Positions 33,971 to 44,520 of a DNA stretch of 64,000 nt are shown one piece after another (positions within the stretch are counted from its first letter, which is position 1; every line of letters starts with the position of its first letter). The notes under the pieces were generated by a model that worked only from the letters and a program-made list of their open reading frames with translations, did no database searches and had not been told where the DNA came from. The DNA is from Arion vulgaris (lineage: Eukaryota > Mollusca > Gastropoda > Stylommatophora > Arionidae). The DNA is taken from assembly GCA_020796225.1 (NCBI GenBank), contig CM036753.1, positions 74,219,865-74,283,864 of the forward strand, in the 5' to 3' direction. Both the position numbers and the translations under genes were made by a program.

Positions 33971-34212
33971 AGGCGTTTGTGGCTTAGGGGATAGTGACTC
34001 TGTCTATTAAGCCCGGCGTTCTAAGTTCGAATCACGCTGTGGACAATTGGGTTGCAAGTTATTTCGCGTGGATTTTTACAAAAGGACGATGGCAACACCC
34101 GTTCATAAAGCAATGGCAAACTACTGAACGTAATAATGCCTAGAAAAATCACAAACAGCGTTAAAAAGCTTGAGTTGATTCGCAAAGTTCTGCAAAGGAT
34201 ATGCAATTAACT
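33971..34212 (+). mobile_element. tRNA-derived SINE, family C
   Basis: A box gtggcttaggggatagtgac at about 33978-33997 and B box agttcgaatcac at about 34023-34034 are properly spaced. The body carries gcgtggatttttacaaaagg and caatggcaaactactgaacg, and ends in atatgcaattaacta. It inserted in the LINE tail at 33970. Confidence 0.85.
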
Positions 34213-34484
34213 AACTTTTAAGACCTCAATGAATAATATTTATATCGGTCTTAACAAAGTACAACACTAGCTGATGATTGAGTTATATTTAAACAATTGT
34301 TACGTAAAGGTGCATACTAATTCGAATAGAAGCTTTGGAAGCTTGAAGGCAATGGAAACTAGCTCAAATTTAGAAGACAGTGCTGAACAAAATTGTGTAA
34401 ATTGCTTAAAGATCGCTGTCGGTACACACCGTGAGCAACACACTTGGCAAATGATCTTCTGTAAAAGCGAAAAAGACCATATAA

Positions 34485-34690
34485 CTAAATACACATATAT
34501 GATCTTCCCATTATACATTCGTGAACAGTTGTTGTAGGAACAGACCATATATCTAAATACACATATATGATCTTCCCATTATACATTCGTGAATAGTTGT
34601 TGTAGGAACAGACCATATATCTAAATACACATATATGATCTTCCCATTATACATTCGTGAACAGTTGTTGTAGAAACAGACCATAGAATG
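34485..34690. repeat. 68-bp direct repeat, 3 copies
   Basis: The unit aatacacatatatgatcttc, ccattatacattcgtgaaca, gttgttgtaggaacagacca is nearly identical in all three copies. Confidence 0.9.
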
Positions 34691-35533
34691 TGAAGAACAA
34701 CTATTGAGGCCGTACGATCCACGAGGAGCAGACACAAATAAATTAAAGTAACAATTAAACAATGACATGAATAATGAAGTCATATACTATTCAGATATGA
34801 AAGTTCAAACTTAATAAGACGTTCTACAAGTTGCTTTAGAAAACAAGAAAAGTAAACACCGAAATAATGTCACTATATTCGTTCTGAGAACATTTCCTAG
34901 GAGACTTAACCACGCACTGTTGCCTGTTGAAAAAAGCAAGAATTATTCATGAGTGGTGGACCTGGAATTATGGTAAATCTCTGGTGTCATCACGTAATTC
35001 CACAGTCATTTTCCTATTCTAGACACGAGATTAGAACTGTCTCAATGTGTGACCCATCAAACTAGGCAATCTCAGTATGGCTTCCGAGATGTTCCAATTC
35101 CGGACAGATTTGTGTTTCGTAGGGTTAATAAAAACAAATACAAGCTAATCAAGATAAAAATCATAATAAAGTGTAGGAAAAGACATAAATATACAGTATA
35201 ACAACGCGGGAATAGATTCAAATGTTTTTGCTGTTAGAAACGGAAGCAATGATACCGGTAGTGTGCCGATTTTACTAATGGTAAGAAAATGGTGAGAAAA
35301 GGTAAAAGGTGAGACAAGGTGACGTGAGCTGCTTCACAATATTGATCTACTAAACACGTCACGTGAAGGTCAGAGTGTAAGTAGGGATCTCAAAGGTACA
35401 ATAATGGCCCCTGGGGTCCAGATTAGAGTGGAGGCGGTGGTAACAGGTAAATGTGTTTGAAAGGCAATGTTTAAAAAGTACTAGAGAAATATAATTTGTT
35501 CTGACTTTCTCTATTTCTCTATATTAGGCTAAT
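34691..35533. other. Spacer, possible LINE 3' end at 34700-34740
   Basis: The bases gaggccgtacgatccacgag at 34707 resemble gagccgtatgctccacgaga at 60612. Both look like last codons of a LINE, but the evidence is slight. Nothing is recognised in 34760-35533. Confidence 0.35.
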
Positions 35534-35545
35534 ACTTGGATATTT

Positions 35546-35794
35546 CTGGGGTCTCTATGGCTAACTGGTTAAGCCTTGTGAGTCGAAGATCGTGGGTTCG
35601 AGTCTGGACCGCGCCAAACTGTTCACGAGTACAGTTTTTTCCAGAGACCCTAGGATTGTTGGTGGAGAAATGGAGTTCGTGTTTGTGTAATACTCTCAGG
35701 AGGTGGCATGTCATTTCTGCGGAGTGGGATCGAGCCGTTTGGGTAAAACACGGTGCAATGCAGTCAATTCTTCGGCTTTTAAACTCTTTCTTAA
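35546..35794 (+). mobile_element. tRNA-derived SINE, family H, 12-bp TSD
   Basis: A box tggctaactggttaag (35558-35573) and B box gggttcgagtc (35594-35604) lead a body ending ggtggcatgtcatttctgcg and ggtaaaac. The target duplication acttggatattt (35534-35545, 35795-35806) is perfect. The second copy is 4416-4622 on the minus strand. Confidence 0.9.
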
Positions 35795-35806
35795 ACTTGG
35801 ATATTT

Positions 35807-36090
35807 TTTAAAGAGATGGTCGCAGTTCGAGTAAGGAATGTTTGTCAATTTCAGATTTGAAATGAGAATTTAATTTACATAAGTATTAACGCGATCTACT
35901 TTGCTCTGTTTTTTTAATGCATTTAGATATAACGCTAATATATTTTGAAATTCCATGAAGCATAACTCGACAAAAGCATAATTCGAAAAAAGCATAACTC
36001 GAAAAATTACAAAGGAAAATTACACAGTCGACAATTTGTCTAACTACTAAAGAGAAAAAGCATAGGTAATACTCAAAAAGACCTAAAACT
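35807..36090. other. Spacer with 17-bp triplet repeat
   Basis: agcataactcgaaaaa recurs three times at 35957-36006. Nothing else is seen. Confidence 0.6.
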
Positions 36091-36346
36091 CGCCGTGTGT
36101 TGCCAGAGCTCGCAAGGAGAAAAGTATAGTAACACTGGGACTACAAGGTACGCCGTTATAGGTGACTTAGGTAGGAGCCTAGGGAAGCTACCATAGTAAA
36201 TAAAAAGCATCGCAGAAATCGAGTGTGCTAGCTTACTTGTAGGCGCATACCTGGCACAATGTTAAATGCTCTTAGGCTCAGATCACATACAAATCACACA
36301 GATGGGTTAACAAGTGGTCGATTTAAAGCTTTCGAAGACGAAGAAT
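36091..36346 (+). mobile_element. SINE-like family A
   Basis: Complete by landmarks: gccgtgtgttgccagagctc, ggtaggagcctagggaagct, tgtaggcgcatacctggcac, gttaacaagtggtcgattta, then a short GAA tail. No clear target duplication. Confidence 0.87.
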
Positions 36347-36694
36347 TAGATAAAAAAAACGAATTATATTTATTTATTATCACTATGGGAACCAGAACCA
36401 TCTAAACACTTTTATATGTAATTTAATCAGTAATAATATCAATTTTGAATAATAATCCCTAACATTCATGCGTTATAAAGACGTTGCTGTTGTCTCACAC
36501 AATTTTCCTGATTGATTGACCAACCATAAGCTCAATGTCCTTACTATTTCATGTAAACTCTATCACTTTATGCGATCTTGCCTTGAGATAACACATGCTT
36601 GGTGACAGGTTCGTATGATAGTATCAATTTCTTGTCATTCTTAGTTCGTATTATGTTTTAGTTTATTAAGTATTCTGTGTCTATACTTGTTATC
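36347..36694. other. No recognisable feature
   Basis: AT-rich spacer up to the small hairpin motif. Confidence 0.45.
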
Positions 36695-36728
36695 TTGATA
36701 AAGGCATATAGTCGAAACGTCGTGTGTT
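36695..36728 (+). other. Hammerhead-like hairpin motif, copy 1
   Basis: The bases atcttgataaaggc, then atata, then gtcgaaacgtcg follow the order of a hammerhead core (CUGANGA, short stem, GAAAC), but TTGATAA replaces CTGATGA. GGC and GTC can pair across a five-base loop. The same motif is on the minus strand at 39266-39299. Probably a decayed retroelement end; catalytic activity is not implied. Confidence 0.4.
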
Positions 36729-36777
36729 GTTTATTTTCATATTTAAATCATTAATTTTTAATTACTAATGTAATACT

Positions 36778-36939
36778 TCTTCTTCTTCTTTGCGTTCGTC
36801 CTTTACGACCAATTTTGATAACTCTTTGTGATATGTTTGATCTTTGTTAAGAACGTGTATACGTTGCACATTGGTTTGGTAGGCCCATAAACACATAGAC
36901 TTCTACACGTTTAGGACACATGCATCCGATTTCAGCCAA
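36778..36939 (-). mobile_element. SINE-like family B, 5'-truncated, 12-bp TSD
   Basis: The minus strand carries the 3' two-thirds of family B (gtgtcctaaacgtgtagaag, aacgtatacacgttcttaac, catatcacaaagagtt) with a (GAA)n tail. The perfect target duplication taatgtaatact lies at 36766-36777 and 36940-36951, so truncation happened at insertion. Confidence 0.9.
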
Positions 36940-36989
36940 TAATGTAATACTGTATAAAGCAGTCTTTGTTCAATAGCCCATTTACATAG

Positions 36990-37375
36990 TACTACCGCAG
37001 CTCAAGAAAATGACTTGGCTGTACACACCTGGGCATGCTGGAGTGCAGGGTAAAGAGCGTGCTGACTTTCTTCCAAACAATGCCCCGACTCAAGCGGGCA
37101 GAAGTATGGAAAGAGCCGATATCATCAATGCGGTATGCTCTCAATTATGTGACATGGGCAAGTCTCAGACACTGAAACTAGTTCGAGAATTAAGCGTTAA
37201 GTTTGGACATGCCAGACAGTGTCGTCTTCGTGGTAGAGAGAGAAGATTTAATAATCAACTTCTCATGGGTACGGTGAGCAAATGGACTTTAGAATGGTTG
37301 CTGCAGCGGAGGACAGAGCACGAATGGGAATGCCCAATGTGCCATGACGTCGATCGCATAACATAACATAACAGT
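36990..37375 (+). mobile_element. LINE 3' end with RNase H remnant and (cataa)n tail
   Basis: Covers the coding remnant at 37010-37366 and the simple-repeat tail cgcataacataacataac (37354-37372). Relatives are at 8931-9385 (-) and 58145-58510 (+). Confidence 0.87.
37010..37366 (+). pseudogene. RNase H-type domain end of LINE ORF2
   Basis: A 118-codon open frame begins MTWLYTPGHAGVQGKERADF, which is the last conserved part of a retrotransposon RNase H (GHAGV-x-G-x-ERAD; H and final D kept, N replaced by K in GNE). Then follow a REL-SVKFGHARQCRLRGRER block, TVSKWTLEWLLQRRTEHEW, and a C-terminal CPMC-x-DVD. RNase H in such elements removes RNA from the cDNA hybrid. The N-terminal two-thirds of the domain, including its first catalytic residues, are missing, so this is a 5'-truncated fragment. 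The first ATG is merely the first in frame. Frame intactness suggests moderate age. Confidence 0.85.
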
Positions 37376-38029
37376 ACTACAGCAGCCTCCCCACGATTTT
37401 CTCCAGAACTGTTCTGATCCGGTCTGACCACCTCAGATTTGTCGATTTCCGCATTTCGCCTTATTCTAAAGAATCTACATTTGTTGAAGATGATGAAAAC
37501 GTACTCAACATATCTAACAAACTGGAAACTTTATGACATCAATGTAATAACCATTAGCAATAATATATGACATTGATGAAATGTGGACTTGATGACATTT
37601 ATGATAATAAAACTGGGTACTTGGTGGCATCTATGATAATATTCATTATCAATCATATATTATGTTGACACAGTTACTTCACATCAATCAAATTAATATC
37701 CATCAAGGATATCGTAAATAATGGATCACGTTGCTATAAATAATAATATGGATATATGGAAAATTTTTTGAACCGAATGAAATCAAGACACTAAGTAAGA
37801 TTAATTTAATAACTACATCAATTACTGGCTAATTAATAATTTATTAAACATCTTCAGAAAACATTTATGAAACAAACGTTTGTTTTTGGTTCAAGCGTTG
37901 TCTATGGAAGAGGAACCCTTCGAGTCTTCAAATAATTTGTATTTGACCAATACAATTATTTAAAAAATCAACATTTTCACATATAAAATATAGTGCATCA
38001 TCATCATCAAGTAGCTTGTCCCTTCCGGA
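37376..38029. other. No recognisable feature
   Basis: Strongly AT-rich, with scattered atgacatttatgataata-like words (37540-37680) that may be an old repeat. No gene. Confidence 0.5.
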
Positions 38030-38275
38030 ACTTGCTTCCTGACAGCAGTTCTGAAAAACTATATATTCTGTGAAAGTTTGCCGTTGTCAGTAGCAGTCAT
38101 TCTTAGATCGTCAATGACATCTTGCACCAATCGTCTTCTAGATTTTCCTTTCATTCTTCTTCCAGGCATCATTCCCTCCAAAATTATCTTCTCTGTGCAC
38201 TCATGTTGTTTGATGTGTCCGAAATATTTAATTTTCCTTGATCTTATATTCTTTAATAGCTAACTCTTTTTAATT
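38030..38275 (-). mobile_element. LINE ORF2 C-terminal remnant
   Basis: The minus strand reads RSRKIKYFGHIKQHECTEK, ILEGMMPGRRMKGKSRRRLV, and QDVIDDLRMTATD, the usual FGHI / GRR / RR-W order. Open for about 65 codons. Confidence 0.82.
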
Positions 38276-38766
38276 TCAAGTTGTTGCAGAACATAGCTTT
38301 ATACTTACCTTCTACACATTCCACATGGAAAATAAGTGATCACTTGAATGACAAATGTATTGGAAATATTAACCCAAGAATCTCCTCACAATTTCAATAT
38401 AATGGAATTACAACATGTTTCAAAGTATGCTTCCAAGCAAGCAACAGTACGTACTATTTTATAACACTGTGCATTACCTTATTAATAATATTCTGTAGCC
38501 GTTGAATTATATGTAACACCCATGACATATTGCATTAATTTATTTTAAACCGTCTGTCTCATCAGAGATATTTATAGAGTACATAAGTATCATAGCTTGA
38601 GCGCATTCCTGTATCTAGTTACTTCATCTGAAAGTCTAATCACTCTTGATTAGTAACATAGTTTGTAATATAATATTTCTATGTTCATAGGAAACTATAC
38701 TGTTAATATGTGCAGTTTCAAATACACTCAAGTAATAATTAGAACTAATGACTGATTGTGTGTGTA
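38276..38766. other. No recognisable feature
   Basis: Spacer; the 74-codon plus frame at 38281-38505 has no recognisable similarity. Confidence 0.45.
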
Positions 38767-38778
38767 ATGTAGTTTTAC

Positions 38779-38986
38779 GTCCGACTGCCTAGCGTGTTCT
38801 TATCGCGTTGGACTAGGGGTGACTATCCCTCTGTGTGTGGGGTTCAATTCCGCGGGATGGCAGAAAAAGCCACAGATTCCCCAGATTTACGGTGTTCGTG
38901 GCCCCGAACCGAAGGGTTGCGATGTCCATGGCACCGAGTCGAAGAGCTGAAAAGCTCTAGCACTTCTGGATCGGGAAAAAAAAAAT
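38779..38986 (+). mobile_element. tRNA-derived SINE, family D, 12-bp TSD
   Basis: A box region cttatcgcgttggactaggg and B box ggggttcaattccgcggg precede ggcagaaaaagccacagatt, the ccatggcaccgag block and an A10 tail. The target duplication atgtagttttac (38767-38778, 38987-38998) is perfect, so this defines the family's full length of about 208 bp. Confidence 0.92.
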
Positions 38987-39029
38987 ATGTAGTTTTACAC
39001 ACACACAAAACTGTTATTACTGCCCGTGT

Positions 39030-39240
39030 TACAGCTGGTTAGAGCGGTGTAAGACAGGGGGACATGAGCTAAGAAATGTAATGGTCGCGTAGAAGTGCAG
39101 TCACTGCGAAAGTGCTTAGGTTGAATATTTTTGTGCATGTCCCCGACATAAAAAAATCATTGACCTTACCTGGGATCGAATTTCAGTCTCCCGAATGGTA
39201 GCCCGCGCACTAATCTATTCGTTCAGACACTTCTCGGGTA
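39030..39240 (-). mobile_element. SINE, family F
   Basis: The minus strand has a tRNA-like B box region (tgaaattcgatcccaggtaa) followed by atgtcggggacatgcac, gcagtgactgcacttctacg, cattacatttcttagctcat and gtccccctgtcttaca, parallel to 58931-59140. Confidence 0.65.
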
Positions 39241-39265
39241 GTTTTACAAACTATAATAACAAGAT

Positions 39266-39299
39266 TCAGCGACGTTTCGACCCCAAGCCTTTATCAAGC
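39266..39299 (-). other. Hammerhead-like hairpin motif, copy 2
   Basis: The minus strand reads gcttgataaaggc, ttggg, gtcgaaacgtcgc, the same arrangement as 36695-36728 with a different loop. Loop bases vary while the flanks are kept. Confidence 0.4.
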
Positions 39300-39678
39300 A
39301 AAGAATACAAGAACAAACGAGATATAATACAGTTCTATATAACATATATTATCATAGCAGCAGTTAAGCGTTTCAATATTGTGACAGACACATCGATATA
39401 ATGGCTATTGACACAAACTAGTAGTAATTAACGCTAGTTAAATTACTGACAATCTAAATGTTCTTAATAGGGGCACAAATAACACAGACACAGCACGGGT
39501 AGCAAACGACATACGATTTGTTGTTACTTTCAAATACACAGAAGAAATACTTTGACTTCAGCCAGTGAACGTAACATAATCATGAAATGACATTTCTTAC
39601 GATACTGATAGAGCGTCATCAATACATGTATCATATATTTCTACAGTATTCAAAATATAATCTGAGTTAAATTAAATT
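39300..39678. other. No recognisable feature
   Basis: AT-rich spacer without coding or repeat signal. Confidence 0.5.
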
Positions 39679-39945
39679 GCCCGTTTGTTGCCTGAGCTCG
39701 GAAGGGGAGCAAAGAATAGCAATACTGCGACCTACTAGGCATGTCGTAAGAGACCACTGAGGTAGGGACCTAGGGAAGCTTCGCTAGTAAATAAAAAGCA
39801 TTGCATAAATGTGATGTTCTGGCCTACTTTTAGACGCATAACTGGCACAATTTGCAATCGCTCTTATGCTCAGATCACATAAAAATTATAATGAGTGATC
39901 TAACAAGTGGTCGATATAGATCGCTCGAAGAAGAAAGAAAGAAAA
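39679..39945 (+). mobile_element. SINE-like family A
   Basis: Landmarks gcccgtttgttgcctgagct, cgtaagagaccactgaggta, aactggcacaatttgcaatc and aacaagtggtcgatatagat are present, with a GAA/GAAA tail. It lies immediately left of the 147-bp array. Confidence 0.87.
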
Positions 39946-40003
39946 TGAAATGTGATTGGTAACAAAGGACTCATGCACGATCATTGTTTCATAACTCAAC
40001 AAA

Positions 40004-41628
40004 TCATGTGCGTTTTTCTTTCTTCTTTTGTCCTTCACTGCTTTTTTGCCGCTAGGCGTAGCAGGTTTAACTGATGATCGGTTTCCGAGATAATGCACGC
40101 TCGGTCGCTTGATATGTTGTGGTATTGTGGAGTTTTAATAGGTTTAGGAATCATGTGCGTTTTTCTTTCTTCTTTTGTCCTTCACTGCTTTTTTGCCGCT
40201 AGGCGTAGCAGGTTTAACTGATGATCGGTTTCGGAGATAATGCACGCTCGGTCGCTTGATATGTTGTGGTATTGTGGAGTTTTAATAGGTTTAGGAATCA
40301 TGTGCGTTTTTCTTTCTTCTTTTGTCCTTCACTGCTTTTTTGCCGCGAGGCGTAGCAGGTTTAACTGATGATCGGTTTCTGAGATAATGCACGCTCGGTC
40401 GCTTGATATGTTGTGGTATTGTGGAGTTTTAATAGGTTTAGGAATCATGTGCGTTTTTCTTTCTTCTTTTGTCCTTCACTGCTTTTTTGCCGCTAGGCGT
40501 AGCAGGTTTAACTGATGATCGGTTTCCGAGATAATGCACGCTCGGTCGCTTGATATGTTGTGGTATTGTGGAGTTTTAATAGGTTTAGGAATCATGTGCG
40601 TTTTTCTTTCTTCTTTTGTCCTTCACTGCTTTTTTGCCGCTAGGCGTAGCAGGTTTAACTGATGATCGGTTTCCGAGATAATGCACGCTCGGTCGCTTGA
40701 TATGTTGTGGTATTGTGGAGTTTTAATTGGTTTAGGAATCATGTGCGTTTTTCTTTCTTCTTTTGTCCTTCACTGCTTTTTTGCCGCGAGGCGTAGCAGG
40801 TTTAACTGATGATCGGTTTCCGAGATAATGCACGCTCGGTCGCTTGATATGTTGTGGTATTGTGGAGTTTTAATAGGTTTAGGAATCATGTGCGTTTTTC
40901 TTTCTTCTTTTGTCCTTCACTGCTTTTTTGCCGCGAGGCGTAGCAGGTTTAACTGATGATCGGTTTCTGAGATAATGCACGCTCGGTCGCTTGATATGTT
41001 GTGGTATTGTGGAGTTTTAATAGGTTTAGGAATCATGTGCGTTTTTCTTTCTTCTTTTGTCCTTCACTGCTTTTTTGCCGCTAGGCGAGCAGGTTTAACT
41101 GATGATCGGTTTCCGAGATAATGCACGCTCGGTCGCTTGATATGTTGTGGTATTGTGGAGTTTTAATAGGTTTAGGAATCATGTGCGTTTTTCTTTCTTC
41201 TTTTGTCCTTCACTGCTTTTTTGCCGCGAGGCGTAGCAGGTTTAACTGATGATCGGTTTCCGAGATAATGCACGCTCGGTCGCTTGATATGTTGTGGTAT
41301 TGTGGAGTTTTAATAGGTTTAGGAATCATGTGCGTTTTTCTTTCTTCTTTTGTCCTTCACTGCTTTTTTGCTGCTAGGCGTAGCAGGTTTAACTGATGAT
41401 CGGTTTCTGAGATAATGCACGCTCGGTCGCTTGATATGTTGTGGTATTGTGGAGTTTTAATAGGTTTAGGAATCATGTGCGTTTTTCTTTCTTCTTTTGT
41501 CCTTCACTGCTTTTTTGCCGCTAGCGTAGCAGGTTTAACTGATGATCGGTTTCCGAGATAATGCACGCTCGGTCGCTTGATATGTTGTGGTATTGTGGAG
41601 TTTTAATAGGTTTAGGAATCATGTGCGT
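40004..41628. repeat. 147-bp tandem repeat, 11 copies
   Basis: The unit starts tcatgtgcgtttttctttct, contains ttgccgctaggcgtagcagg and actgatgatcggtttccgag, and ends gttttaataggtttaggaa. Copies differ at only a few sites (ccgct/ccgcg, tccgag/tctgag/tcggag) plus two single-base deletions. The array abuts a LINE on the right at the last partial unit. Confidence 0.97.
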
Positions 41629-42011
41629 TAAATCTATTAAATTCAATAACGTAATGACAACTGAGAGAAAGTATTTTTATCAGCGGAGAGAAAGTAAAAA
41701 TGTGAACAGTTTTGAATATCTTGGTTCACTGCTAACAACAGATGGAAATGGGATGAAGTTAATTAAATGAAGAACAAACATGGCTTTACAAAATAAAAGT
41801 AAACAACTAAAAACAATATGGAACGGAACTGATAAGAAAACAAAGATCAGAATACTAAGAGCATGCATGTTCCCAGTGGCAACGTATGGGTGTGAAGCAC
41901 GCATATTTAATAAAGCAGTGGACAAACATATACGTAGTTTCGAATATAAGTGTTACAGAAGAGTCCTCCGTATACCTTGGACATAGAAGAGAACAAATAA
42001 ATAAATATCTA

Positions 42012-43332
42012 CGAGGGAGAGTCAATAAGTAAGCCACAAAGTTCTGTGGGATGGTAGGTAAATGTAGTTGGTGTTTTCTAAAGGTGTCGTTAGGTGACAG
42101 CAACATCGAACTTTATATTCCCGTTCGCCAGGTGGCGCTATGTGTCTCATGCTCATGCGCAGCGCATAAACAAAATGGCGACTGTACTTACGGATGGAAC
42201 AACCAAAGAGCAACGTGTTGTTGTGCGTTTTTTGTGGGAAAATGACTGCCTGCAAACGACATTCCTAAGGAAATGCTTCCTGTTTATGCTGACAAATGTT
42301 TGTCCGTAAAGCGGTGCACAGCTGGGTAAAAAAATATCTCAAGGACGCTCTAAAATTGCTGATGAAATTCGATCTGGTCCTCCTGTTGAGATTGCAGCAG
42401 AAGCATCCTTGCAGCGGATGGAGGAGAAGATTAGAAGTGAGAGGCGATAGACTATATAGCATCTGCAATAGGGTGTTCACATGGTTCAGTATACAGCATA
42501 AAGCATGATCAATTGAAATTGAAGAAAGTGTGCTCAATGGGGGTACCCAGACAATTGAAGGAGGAACACAAAATCAACCGATTTGGCCTGTCCTTGCATC
42601 ATCTCTGTCGATACGAAGATGAAGGAGAAGACATGCTGAACAGGATTGTTACTGGGGATGAATCATGGATGCATTACTACCAGCCCGAATCAAAGAGTGC
42701 TTCAATGCAGTGGAAACATCTTTCTTCGCCTTGTGTCAAAAATTCAAGGTTACGCCATCAGGAGGGAAGGTCATGCTGACGGTGTTCTGGGATTGTCAAA
42801 GAGTGCTTTTAACCAATTTCATGAAGAAATGTGACAATATGAATTCTGAATCGTACTGTGAAGTTCTATCGATGCTTCATGATGCAATTCGAATAAAACG
42901 TCCAGGACTGCTGAGTAGAGGAGTGTTGCTTCTTCATGACAATGCCAGACCACATGCGGCTCGATTAACTCAGGAGAAAATTAACCAACTAAGGTGGGAA
43001 GTTCTGGAACATGCACCTTACAGTCCCGACTTAGCTCCTAACGATTTCCAAGTTTTTGGTCCACTGAAAACCCACCTTGGCGGGAGACATTTCGTGAATG
43101 ACGCTGAAGTTGAATGTGAAGTGAAAACGTGGTTTAGAAAACAGAGCCCGCAGTTCTATGCAGCCGGTTTGGGAGGACTGATAAAACGATGGGATAAGTG
43201 CATCAATGTTGGTGGAAATTATGTTGAGAAATAAAGGAACAATGTATTTATAAAAATAAACTGGTTTCAAGTTGCTATCATATTTAGTTATTTTTCTACA
43301 GCCATTTGTGGCTTACTTATTGACTTCCCTCG
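42012..43332 (+). mobile_element. mariner element (DD34D), 1,321 bp
   Basis: Inverted ends of about 30 bp (cgagggagagtcaataagta inward; the right arm has cgagggaagtcaataagtaa) are flanked by TA (42010-42011, 43333-43334). Length and structure are those of a full mariner. The transposase is frameshifted. Confidence 0.95.
42175..43234 (+). pseudogene. mariner transposase, frameshifted
   Basis: The start ATG at 42175 gives MATVLTDGTTKEQRVVVRFL, the first helix-turn-helix region. A frame change near 42265 leads to KAVHSWVKKYL. The core follows: D1 in VTGDESWMHYY (codon 42657-42659), D2 in LLHDNARPHAA (42938-42940) and D3 in YSPDLAPNDF (43043-43045). There are 34 codons between D2 and D3, the mariner signature. 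The C-terminus GGNYVEK closes at 43234. The gene is spread over at least four frames, with shifts near 42265, 42500 and 42665. The last 189 codons are open. The enzyme would cut at the inverted repeats and insert at TA; this copy cannot, but its ends may still be substrates. Confidence 0.94.
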
Positions 43333-43495
43333 TAGAAAGAACTCAAAATCACAGAAAACTGGCTGATGCTACCAATAAGAAAGAGTAAATTGCGATATTT
43401 TGGAAATATAAAAAAGACACGAAGGGCTGGAGATGACCACAATTGAAGGAGGCATACTGGCAAAGATAAGAAGAGGAAGATCGCTGCTTTGAGAG

Positions 43496-44465
43496 ATAGA
43501 AGTTTATAATATCTTAAGTGACATCATTGTTTTAGAAGTTTATATTATCCAGTGTTTTAGAAGTTTATAATATCTTAAGTGACATCATTGTTTTAGAAGT
43601 TTATAATATCTTAAGTGACATCATTGTTTTAGAAGTTTATAATATCTTAAGTGACATCATTGTTTTAGAAGTTTATAATATCTTAAGTGATATCAGTGTT
43701 TTAGAGTTTATAAATCTTAAGTGACATCATTGTTTTGAAGTTTATAATATCTTAAGTGATATTAGTGTTTTAGAAGTTTATAATATCTTAAGTGATATTA
43801 TTGTTTTAGAAGTTTATAATATCTTAAGTGACATCATTGTTTTAGAAGTTTATAATATCTTAAGTGACATCATTGTTTTAGAAGTTTATAATATCTTAAG
43901 TGATATCATTGTTTTAGAAGTTTATAATATCTTAAGTGACATCATTGTTTTAGAAGTTTATAATATCTTAAGTGACATCATTGTTTTAGAAGTTTATAAT
44001 ATCTTAAGTGACATCATTGTTTTAGAAGTTTAATATTTAAGTGATTTAGTGTTGTTAAAGGGTTTATGCAATTCTTAAGTGACTCATTTTTTAAAGATAA
44101 ATCCTTGTGCTGATGTGGTCTGAAGTTTAAATACAAGAATATCCATTGTTTGAAGTTACAAGGATCTGTAAGATGCGACTTGTTAGATCTAGGATGGTGA
44201 CTCATTTTTTAAAGTAAATATCTTAAGTGACATTAGTGTTTTAGAAGTATGTAATATCTTAAGTGACATTAGTGTTTTAGAAGTTTATAATATCTTAAGT
44301 GACATCATTGTTTTAGAAGTATATAATATCTTAAGTGACATCAGTGTTTTAGAAGTTTATATCTTAAGTGACATCAGTGTTTTAGAAGTTTATAATATCG
44401 GTTAAGTGACATCATTGTTTTAGAAGTTAGTAATAATTTAAGAAGCATTAGTGTTCTTTAAAAGG
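43496..44465. repeat. 36-bp minisatellite, about 24 copies
   Basis: The unit is gttttagaagtttataatat, cttaagtgacatcatt. Its middle (44030-44205) is badly degenerate and holds a decayed copy of the SINE A start found at 44521. Right of 44400 the units fade into unlike sequence. Confidence 0.93.
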
Positions 44466-44520
44466 GGAGCAACGTCTTAAAAGATCTCATTATTTTAGAA
44501 GATAACCGTCCTTGTGCTGA

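Larger units (their letters stand above)
41632..43495 (+). mobile_element. LINE ORF2 remnant split by a mariner
   Basis: Left part (41632-42009): NSFEYLGSLLTTDGN, NKSKQLKTIWNGTDKKTKI, then FPVATYGCEARIFNKAVDKH and KCYRRVLRIPW, covering the RT thumb and following region. Right part (43335-43495): KITENWLMLPIRK-like and FGNIKK-like blocks. The two join across the mariner TA. The same family on the minus strand is at 62575-63045. Confidence 0.88.

Noticed and set aside
40004..41628. Hammerhead ribozyme in the 147-bp unit
   Set aside because: ctgatga with a tcgg-ttt-ccga stem is present, but gataa follows instead of GAAA, and no stem I or III partner is visible.
43496..44465. CRISPR-like array
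   Set aside because: Units are head-to-tail without unique spacers, there are no cas genes, and the genome is eukaryotic. The same applies to every other array here.
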